A DNA stretch of 11,287 bases from Euryarchaeota archaeon UBA181 (GTDB taxonomy: Archaea > Thermoplasmatota > Poseidoniia > Poseidoniales > Thalassarchaeaceae). The first letter of the stretch is position 1; each line of letters opens with the position of its first letter. A program made the position numbers and the translations under genes. This document shows positions 7,002 through 11,287 of the stretch, in pieces. The stretch spans positions 1 through 11,287 of the forward strand of contig DALI01000043.1 in assembly GCA_002496725.1 (NCBI GenBank), written 5' to 3'. Under the pieces are notes generated by a model. That model had not been told where the DNA came from. It saw only the letters and a list, made by a program, of their open reading frames with translations, and made no database searches.

Positions 7002-7696
7002 AATTCACCCTCCGAAGGAATATCTGACTCTTTTACTATCACGAAAACGTAATCTGAGATTGTACCGAAGTCATCGAATTGGACCTCATTTGCCTTGGAA
7101 GATCTCTTGATGTCTATGGATCTGACCGTAGCTACCTCTCCGATATGATTTCCTCCGGTCAGATATGCCATTGAGCCATCTTCGAATTTGTGATGGGACT
7201 TTACTTCTTGGCTTGGTAGAGCGATTACTAGGGAATCCCCTGTTTTGTAATCAGTACTCTCTTCGAATAATATATTCCTGCCATCATGAAGATGGACTTG
7301 GGTCTTACCCCCCTTGAGGGTGTTCTTCCCAATAACTCTGCATAGCTTAGTTGATGCTTCCTTAGCGCTAATTGATCGGTATCTTAGCTTCCCATTTGTA
7401 TCCAATACGCACCTGTAGTTTTCTTCACCCACAGTGAGGACATCCATGAGTCCCACTCCCCTGCCAGTATCGGTTTCCATATTTCCATCGACCTTGACAA
7501 GTTTTGAATGTACGATTTTCTTTGCTTCGCGCCTGTTCTGAGCTACACCGAGTATATCTCTGAGAATAACCCCAAGTGGCATACAGTGATCTAGGGAATG
7601 CCCACACGGATTTGGCTTCTGAATCCAAATCGAAGACTTACGAGGAAGAGGCCAGCTCCTTGGCATTGTTAGCCTCTTCATATGACTGCTACTCAT
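6998..7696 (-). CDS. rps4e: Small-subunit ribosomal protein eS4 (S4e)
   Basis: Archaeal/eukaryotic-specific protein of the 30S body. The 232 residues contain the N-terminal HMKRLTMPRSWPLPRKSS (5-22; family KRLxAPxxWxxxRK), an S4-like RNA-binding region including RDILGVAQNRREAKKIVHSK (46-65) and VKVDGN, the central eS4 domain, and a C-terminal KOW segment, YLTGGNHIGEVATVRSIDIK (about 179-198). The first ATG overlaps the uL24 stop and lies a suitable distance after GGAGGTGA. An internal ATG at 7679-7681 (MKRLT...) would be closer to many homologues but has poorer spacing, so the longer form is preferred. The length is about normal for archaea. Confidence 0.97.
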   Translation of the reverse strand: MSSSHMKRLTMPRSWPLPRKSSIWIQKPNPCGHSLDHCMPLGVILRDILGVAQNRREAKKIVHSKLVKVDGNMETDTGRGVGLMDVLTVGEENYRCVLDTNGKLRYRSISAKEASTKLCRVIGKNTLKGGKTQVHLHDGRNILFEESTDYKTGDSLVIALPSQEVKSHHKFEDGSMAYLTGGNHIGEVATVRSIDIKRSSKANEVQFDDFGTISDYVFVIVKESDIPSEGEL

Positions 7697-8133
7697 TCAG
7701 AGTCACCTCCGGAGGTTCTCTCTATGAGTCTCTTTAGACGTAGTGTATCGCCCTCGAAAAGCTTGGTAACTATGACATTGGAAGGGTGTATGGGGACTGC
7801 TTCCTCTTTGCCATCAGCAGTCGTCATAGTAAGTCCATCAACGAAAATCATTCCACTATTGGTATCTACTCTAGCTACCTTGGCGATTATTCCGGCCCTA
7901 CCCCTTGGTTGCCCTAGTCTCTTTCCACGAGAGTCTGACTTGACGCTATTGGGATGACCGAAGTCCCCCCTGACAATCTCAACTTCATCCCCTGTTCTTA
8001 CTGTCACAGTCCTGATATTGATAAGATCTGGATCATCTGAAACGAGTCTTGCTCTCATTCTCTTCCTCTTGACATGCGTGGGTGCACCGGATTGACCGAG
8101 ACGTTGCTTGCTTGCCTTACTGCTTCTTGTCAT
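7693..8133 (-). CDS. rplX: Large-subunit ribosomal protein uL24 (L24) with an insertion in the KOW loop
   Basis: Assembly-initiator protein that binds the 5' region of 23S rRNA near the tunnel exit. The archaeal N-terminal basic segment (SKASKQRLGQSGAPTHVKRK, about residues 5-24) is followed by VRTGDEVEIVRGDFG (45-59), the first half of the KOW motif. The expected continuation, a short loop and GxxxKVxxVD, comes only after about 19 extra residues rich in Gly, Arg and Lys (roughly 60-78). The motif then resumes as RAGIIAKVARVDTNSGMIFV. The C-terminal part, with VPIHPSNVIVTKL, is typical. At 146 residues the protein is a little long, which the insertion explains. GGGGTG precedes the ATG by a few bases. 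The stop overlaps the eS4 start. Confidence 0.96.
   Translation of the reverse strand: MTRSSKASKQRLGQSGAPTHVKRKRMRARLVSDDPDLINIRTVTVRTGDEVEIVRGDFGHPNSVKSDSRGKRLGQPRGRAGIIAKVARVDTNSGMIFVDGLTMTTADGKEEAVPIHPSNVIVTKLFEGDTLRLKRLIERTSGGDSE
7703..7716 (-). promoter_or_regulatory. Ribosome-binding site of rps4e inside a perfect palindrome
   Basis: The minus strand reads ACCTCCGGAGGT (7705-7716), a 12-base perfect palindrome. Its right half, with the next GA, is the full Shine-Dalgarno GGAGGTGA (7703-7710), 6 bases before the eS4 ATG. The left half, ACCTCC, has the same sequence as the 16S anti-Shine-Dalgarno. The codons are uL24 Thr-Ser-Gly-Gly. The element is real; any regulatory use is inference. 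Confidence 0.55.
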
Positions 8134-8145
8134 CTTCTACACCCC

Positions 8146-8544
8146 TCATACAATCTGCTTTGCAGTAGCAGCTATCCTAGGCCATCTTTCGGCGGCCTCT
8201 CTGCTTACTGGTCCCTTAATATCAGAACCCTGAACCTCTCCACGATCATTGGTGATAACGCATGCGTTATCCTCAAACTGGACCCATGTTCCATCGACCC
8301 TTCTGAAGGGTCTCGCTTGCCTGATGACAACTGCGTTGAACATTTGTCTTCGTGTCTCTGGAGTTCCTCTCTTGACGGTGACTTTAGTCATGTCTCCAAC
8401 TCCTGCAGCTGGATATCTCCTAGCAACACCGCCCTTTTTGAGGACAGTAATTAGTTGGACAACCTTCGCCCCTGTATTATCAGCGCACTCCATCTTCGCC
8501 TGTGAAGGTAGTGCCTTTGTCACTCTGCCTGGAATTCCCTTCAT
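8146..8544 (-). CDS. rplN: Large-subunit ribosomal protein uL14 (L14)
   Basis: Subunit-interface protein of the 50S that contacts helices near the GTPase-factor side and forms bridges to the 30S. The 132 residues are strongly conserved L14: MECADNTGAKVVQLITVLKK (about 18-37), GVGDMTKVTVKRGTPETRRQ, then FNAVVIRQARPFRRVDGTWV, FEDNACVITNDRGEVQGSDI and the family-typical end GPVSREAAERWPRIAATAKQ. The length is normal. AAGGAGG, 7 bases before the ATG, lies in the end of uS17, and the start overlaps that gene's stop by four bases. Eleven to twelve bases separate it from uL24. Confidence 0.98.
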   Translation of the reverse strand: MKGIPGRVTKALPSQAKMECADNTGAKVVQLITVLKKGGVARRYPAAGVGDMTKVTVKRGTPETRRQMFNAVVIRQARPFRRVDGTWVQFEDNACVITNDRGEVQGSDIKGPVSREAAERWPRIAATAKQIV

Positions 8545-8882
8545 TCTTGAGCCTCCTTTTCGATGACGCAGAAATTGACTGTCTTTGAAAGGGGCCTACA
8601 TTCCATGATTCGGACCCTATCCCCTATCTCTACTCCGCCCAGGCAAGAGGGTAGGTGAGCGGAATATCTCCTTGTTCGCTTCTCATATCTCTCGTACTTT
8701 TTCATGTACCTAGTAATCTCCCTCTCTACGACTATAGATCCTGACATTCCATTGGTGGAAACGAGTCCCTCGATAATCTGGCCCCTGAGTCTGAGACTGC
8801 CGTAGAAAGGACAGTTTGCATCTCCATCCCACTCTCCTGTGGGCGGCGTTACATCTACTCCAATATCTCTGATTTCAGCCAT
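8541..8882 (-). CDS. rpsQ: Small-subunit ribosomal protein uS17 (S17)
   Basis: Primary 16S rRNA-binding protein of the 30S body with an OB fold. The 113 residues match archaeal S17: CPFYGSLRLRGQIIEGLVST, then IVVEREITRYMKKYERYEKR, RRYSAHLPSCLGGVEIGDRV and ECRPLSKTVNFCVIEKE. The start is fixed by GGAGGT (8889-8894) 6 bases before the ATG at 8880-8882, one base after the P29 stop. An upstream in-frame ATG would add 25 residues that do not look like S17 and would overlap P29, so it was discarded. The stop overlaps the uL14 start (ATGA). Confidence 0.98.
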   Translation of the reverse strand: MAEIRDIGVDVTPPTGEWDGDANCPFYGSLRLRGQIIEGLVSTNGMSGSIVVEREITRYMKKYERYEKRTRRYSAHLPSCLGGVEIGDRVRIMECRPLSKTVNFCVIEKEAQE

Positions 8883-8883
8883 A

Positions 8884-9132
8884 TTAGTACCTCCTTCCAA
8901 TTCTATCCTCTGCTCTCTGTGTAACTCTGGAACCGTCAATGGCATCTCCAGAATCAATGGTAAATGTGATTACGTCCTTTGCCAGTGTTAGATCTCCTGA
9001 ACTTGTACGGACTAGTATTGTCCTCTTGGTTTCATCAAGAACTGTACCTGAAACCCCTACTAGTGATGGATCATCTGATCCAATCACAGTTAAGTTATGC
9101 GATATCCAAGGTAGATTGATTGTTCTAGACAT
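8884..9132 (-). CDS. rnp1: RNase P protein component 1 (P29 / Rpp29 / Pop4 family)
   Basis: Protein subunit of the archaeal RNase P ribonucleoprotein, which removes 5' leaders from precursor tRNAs. P29 pairs with Rpp21 and binds the specificity domain of the RNA. The sequence shows the Sm-like beta-barrel pattern of P29: GSDDPSLVGVSGTVLDETK (about residues 18-36), RTILVRTSSGDLTLAKDVIT, and the C-terminal RVTQRAEDRIGRRY, which matches the family's GRxxxRPEDRIKKR end. Two ATG codons lie in tandem (9133-9135 and 9130-9132). GGAGGT at 9139-9144 is 3 bases from the first and 6 from the second, so I take the second (82 residues); the first adds one Met. Both overlap the aIF1 TGA. At 82-83 residues it is slightly short but complete. 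Its place between aIF1 and uS17 is the usual archaeal one. Confidence 0.93.
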   Translation of the reverse strand: MSRTINLPWISHNLTVIGSDDPSLVGVSGTVLDETKRTILVRTSSGDLTLAKDVITFTIDSGDAIDGSRVTQRAEDRIGRRY

Positions 9133-9431
9133 CATCGAACCTCCACCTTGTATCCATTTTGCTCCAGGACCTTGGCCGCTCTCTTCTTGTGATCCCCCTG
9201 TAGCTCTATTGTACGATCCTTGACAGTCCCGCCACTCGCACATGCCCCTTTGAGAATCTTGGCTAATTGCCCTAGATCTATTGCTGAGTCGTCTATTCCC
9301 TCGACTATGGTTACCATTTTCCCATATCGTCTGCGAACCACTGAAATCACTGCCTTCTGCTGCTCCTTGGCAATCTCTTGGCAGATGCACACCTCTTGCG
9401 GAAGACCGCATGTATTGCATATCCCAGATAT
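9132..9431 (-). CDS. sui1: Translation initiation factor aIF1 (SUI1 family), apparent ATA start
   Basis: Archaeal homologue of eIF1. It binds the 30S P-site region and enforces correct start-codon selection. The SUI1 fold is clear: RRRYGKMVTIVEGID at about residues 33-47, LAKILKGACASGGTVKD at 56-72, and the C-terminal HKKRAAKVLEQNGYKVEVR. Homologues begin with a small zinc knuckle of the type CxxCGLPxxxCxC. That knuckle is present here as ICNTCGLPQEVCICQEIAK (Cys 5, 8, 15, 17), but no in-frame ATG, GTG or TTG precedes it. The frame runs back to the uL29 TAG, and the first codon after that stop is ATA (9429-9431), 4 bases downstream of a strong GGGGGTGA. The only conventional in-frame start before the SUI1 core is GTG at 9390-9392, which has no Shine-Dalgarno and would remove two of the four cysteines. 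I therefore annotate an ATA start (99 residues). A sequencing error in an ATG is the main alternative. The stop overlaps the P29 start. Confidence 0.85.
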   Translation of the reverse strand: MSGICNTCGLPQEVCICQEIAKEQQKAVISVVRRRYGKMVTIVEGIDDSAIDLGQLAKILKGACASGGTVKDRTIELQGDHKKRAAKVLEQNGYKVEVR

Positions 9432-9641
9432 CTACTCACCCCCTCTATTTTCTTGGTTGATCTTAGTGAGAACCCTAGCAATACTTCTTCGTGTCTGCTT
9501 GTAAGATCCCGAATTTGAAGATGAACCCCCCAGTGCCTGCTGGCCTCTGAGTTGCAGAAGCTCATCCTTCAGATCTTCTAGTGTCCTATGAAGCTGCTCT
9601 GAGCTCATCGACTCAATGTCCCTAGAACTTACGTGAGACAT
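9432..9641 (-). CDS. rpmC: Large-subunit ribosomal protein uL29 (L29)
   Basis: Small helical protein at the exit-tunnel rim, beside uL23 and close to where SRP docks. The 69 residues have the L29 two-helix pattern: an N-terminal helix with the sequence SSEQLHRTLEDLKDELLQLR (13-32), a small linker with GGSSSNSGS, then KQTRRSIARVLTKINQENRG in the second helix, carrying the typical RRxIARVLT motif. It starts directly after the uS3 stop. Its last codons (AGA GGG GGT GAG TAG) contain the Shine-Dalgarno sequence for aIF1, so translation of the two genes is tightly linked. Length is normal for the family. Confidence 0.97.
   Translation of the reverse strand: MSHVSSRDIESMSSEQLHRTLEDLKDELLQLRGQQALGGSSSNSGSYKQTRRSIARVLTKINQENRGGE
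9436..9443 (-). promoter_or_regulatory. Shine-Dalgarno of aIF1, supporting the ATA start
   Basis: GGGGGTGA on the minus strand lies inside the last codons of uL29. GGTGA is separated by exactly 4 bases (GTAG) from the ATA at 9429-9431. The same GGTGA with a 4-base spacer precedes the ATG of uL22, uL15 and uS8 in this window, so the position of the ATA is what a normal start would have here. Confidence 0.75.
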
Positions 9642-10409
9642 TCACTCTTCCTCCTTGTTCGTTTCTGACTCAATCTCTGCCATCTTCTCGAGAGCTGAAT
9701 CGATTACGTCCTCTGCATCTGCTGTCGGCTCTGGCGACTCCTCCGCGACCTCATCTTCCTCAGGAATAATGTAGGCAACCTCTTCTAATGGGGGCAATCC
9801 TACCTCGTGCCTGTCCATGATTGTAACTTCATGAGGAAGCTTGACACCCGGCCTCATGATTCTCACGGTGCATCCAACAGTCCCTAGCTTCTTGACGGCA
9901 ACGGAGTATCCCACATCCATGAACTGAAGTGCGGTCTCTCCGCAATACTTTATGTGCCCCTGCTGGAACTTTTCGACTCTGTGACGTGCCCCTGTTATCT
10001 TACCACTTAGAACCACTAGACATCCTCTAGCTCCAGCATCCATGATACTTTGGGAGGTGCTGTGACCAGCACGGCGGAAGAACCACCCTCTCTCCAATGA
10101 GCTTGCCATTCTACTTGCCATAACTTGCGCATTGAGACGAGGTTCAGTTATCTCTTCGACCTCTAGCTTGGGCTCTTGGAGCTTGAAGTCATCCTTGAGT
10201 CGGGTTTCTAGCTCCCTGATGACCTTTCCTTTCCGGCCTATTACTCGGCCAACTTGCTCAGCCCGTAGTGTAACCTTGGTCCCTTCGGGCGTCCTCTGGA
10301 AATGAAGTCCACCGAAACCTGCCCTCTCTGTCTCCCTGAGCAAGTACTCTCTGACTAGCTGCCTCTCGACATTCCTGTGAATGAAGGTCCTAACCGTATT
10401 CTGAGACAT
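9642..10409 (-). CDS. rpsC: Small-subunit ribosomal protein uS3 (S3)
   Basis: Part of the 30S head at the mRNA entry channel. The 255-residue protein has a type II KH RNA-binding domain, with the loop VGRVIGRKGKVIRE at about residues 53-66 (GRKG at 58-61). The conserved C-terminal S3 domain follows, with GWFFRRAGHSTSQSIMDAGA around 108-127 and SGKITGARHRVEKFQQGHIK at 135-154. From about residue 217 the chain becomes a low-complexity acidic tail (EEDEVAEESPEPTADAED..., ending NKEEE), beyond the folded domain and probably disordered. GGAGATGA inside the uL22 end is the likely ribosome-binding site. The TGA stop is followed immediately by the uL29 ATG, and GGAGG 8 bases earlier serves uL29. Confidence 0.98.
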   Translation of the reverse strand: MSQNTVRTFIHRNVERQLVREYLLRETERAGFGGLHFQRTPEGTKVTLRAEQVGRVIGRKGKVIRELETRLKDDFKLQEPKLEVEEITEPRLNAQVMASRMASSLERGWFFRRAGHSTSQSIMDAGARGCLVVLSGKITGARHRVEKFQQGHIKYCGETALQFMDVGYSVAVKKLGTVGCTVRIMRPGVKLPHEVTIMDRHEVGLPPLEEVAYIIPEEDEVAEESPEPTADAEDVIDSALEKMAEIESETNKEEE

Positions 10410-10933
10410 CAGAAATCATCTCCTTCGTCTTCATCTCCGAAATATTCCAAGAAAATCTCAAGATTTACCTGGTAGTGATTCTTTGGGGTTGCTCGACCCT
10501 GGGCCCTGGGCCTCCAATGCCTAGCAATCTGGCCCCTGTGAGCGGCTAGATGAGTAATGGTCATGTCCTCTGGATCTATAGTATCGAATCTCTGCCTAGC
10601 ATTTTCCATGGCACTATTAATCAGTTTGATGAACTCCTTGGAAGCCTTGTTCGGGTACTTTCCTGGGCCCATTTTACCTTTCCTATGTCCAGCCATGGTG
10701 TTTCCACCTCTGCCTCTTCTTGACCTCCTAACGTAAGGGATAGCTCTCTTCTTGTCTATCACATCTTCAAGATAGGAAATCGCATTGGAAACGTTCATTC
10801 CACGGAGTGCCTTTGCGACATGATAGCAATGCTTGTGATGTACGTCAATGTTAACGGCCCTCGCAGTAACAAGGTTGGACCCTTCGAGCAGCTGGGTGTA
10901 TCCGCTCTGTGAGTTTCCTGTTCTTCTGCTCAT
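10409..10933 (-). CDS. rplV: Large-subunit ribosomal protein uL22 (L22)
   Basis: Binds 23S rRNA and lines the polypeptide exit tunnel with its long beta-hairpin. The 174-residue protein shows the archaeal L22 pattern: helical N-terminal domain (AISYLEDVIDKKRAIPYVRR, residues 51-70), a basic segment rich in G, R and K (71-98, including GHRKGKMGPGKYP), then the hairpin region LAAHRGQIARHWRPRAQGRA (129-148). The last dozen residues are acidic (EYFGDEDEGDDF), an added tail. An AGGTGA Shine-Dalgarno overlaps the uS19 stop and lies 4 bases before the ATG. The stop overlaps the uS3 start by one base (TGATG), suggesting coupled translation. Length is typical for archaea (about 150-180 residues). Confidence 0.98.
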   Translation of the reverse strand: MSRRTGNSQSGYTQLLEGSNLVTARAVNIDVHHKHCYHVAKALRGMNVSNAISYLEDVIDKKRAIPYVRRSRRGRGGNTMAGHRKGKMGPGKYPNKASKEFIKLINSAMENARQRFDTIDPEDMTITHLAAHRGQIARHWRPRAQGRATPKNHYQVNLEIFLEYFGDEDEGDDF

Positions 10934-10941
10934 ATTTTCAC

Positions 10942-11287
10942 CTACTTCAATGCTACATGGGTCGAGGATCTAGTTGCGCCGACACCTGGGCCAGTGTGTG
11001 TTACTGACTTTCTCGTGGTAGCAAACTCTCCAAGGGAGTGGCCAATCATCTCGGGAACTATTTCGATTTTGATGAATTCTCTTCCATTGTGTACACCGAT
11101 TGTCTTGCCAACCATCTCAGGAAGTATATACAATCCCCTACAATGGGTTTTGATAATCCCATTTCCATCACTAGATCGAATCTTATCAAGAAGTTTTTCT
11201 GATTCTGGATTCAACCCTTCGTACATCCTCACAATGGATCTTTTCGCCCTTGATGACATCAATGAAGCTATACTGATGGCCTCAAAG
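10942..11287 (-). CDS. rpsS: Small-subunit ribosomal protein uS19 (S19), 5'-partial
   Basis: Component of the 30S head, near the A-site finger and the tRNA anticodon region, and in contact with uS13. The C-terminal part is clear S19: RGLYILPEMVGKTIGVHNG, then EMIGHSLGEFATTRKSVTH, followed by a short basic end (HVALK, stop TAG). Archaeal S19 has an N-terminal helical segment before this core. Reading upstream, the frame stays open to the window edge and gives FEAISIASLMSSRAKRS, which matches that family segment. The TTG at 11260-11262 is therefore an internal codon, not the start. The real start lies beyond 11287, and only the N-terminal few tens of residues are missing. It is the first gene here, with uL22 starting 8 bases after its stop. 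Identity is certain; only the start is unknown. Confidence 0.96.
   Translation of the reverse strand, partial: FEAISIASLMSSRAKRSIVRMYEGLNPESEKLLDKIRSSDGNGIIKTHCRGLYILPEMVGKTIGVHNGREFIKIEIVPEMIGHSLGEFATTRKSVTHTGPGVGATRSSTHVALK

Noticed and set aside
8883..8957. Longer uS17 start at 8957 adding 25 residues.
   Set aside because: The extra residues fall inside P29 and do not look like S17, whereas the ATG at 8880-8882 has GGAGGT 6 bases upstream.
9432..9434. Stop-codon readthrough joining uL29 and aIF1, since the two frames are the same across the TAG.
   Set aside because: uL29 ends at its normal length and a Shine-Dalgarno with correct spacing points to fresh initiation right after the stop; readthrough is not needed.
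11260..11262. TTG as start of uS19.
   Set aside because: The frame continues upstream to the window edge with residues fitting the archaeal S19 N-terminal helix, so the gene is cut by the window.
1..11287. Mobile elements, CRISPR arrays, tRNA or rRNA genes.
   Set aside because: None seen: the window is almost wholly covered by collinear core genes with no gap above 20 bases between named genes.

Overview
The window is one stretch of the archaeal S10/spc-type ribosomal protein operon. Every gene is on the minus strand, so transcription runs from position 11287 towards 1. The order is uS19, uL22, uS3, uL29, aIF1 (SUI1), RNase P subunit P29, uS17, uL14, uL24, eS4, uL5, uS14, uS8, uL6, eL32, eL19, uL18, uS5, uL30, uL15, SecY. 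The archaeal/eukaryotic-type proteins (eS4, eL32, eL19), the embedded aIF1 and P29 genes and the zinc-type uS14 make this archaeal. The order is the usual euryarchaeal one. Near-balanced base composition and acidic tails on many proteins would fit a mesophilic member of the Thermoplasmata/Marine Group II (Poseidoniia) side, but that placement is inference.

Layout: 10942-11287 holds uS19, cut by the window edge. 8541-10933 runs from uL22 to uS17 with aIF1 and P29 in the middle. 5344-8544 carries uL14 to uL6. 2003-5342 carries eL32 to uL15. 63-1982 is the protein-conducting channel subunit SecY. Positions 1-62 contain no gene I can name. Genes overlap by 1-4 bases or are separated by at most 20 bases, and nearly all have a good Shine-Dalgarno (SD) sequence inside the end of the preceding gene. 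No internal promoter or terminator is visible, so the block is probably one polycistronic, translationally coupled unit. It builds ribosomal subunits, adds a start-codon selection factor and a tRNA 5'-processing subunit, and ends with the membrane channel that receives secreted nascent chains.

Most of it is ordinary core genome, but three points stand out. (1) aIF1, the factor that polices start-codon choice, appears to start at a non-canonical ATA codon. This resembles bacterial infC (AUU start) and eukaryotic eIF1 (poor start context), both of which autoregulate. (2) SecY has an extra N-terminal region of about 130 residues with four predicted membrane segments. (3) eL32 has an N-terminal SAP nucleic-acid-binding domain joined through a very acidic linker. 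Smaller points are an insertion in the KOW loop of uL24, SD sequences of rps4e and rplE facing complementary upstream bases, and a long open frame across aIF1 that is in phase with P29.
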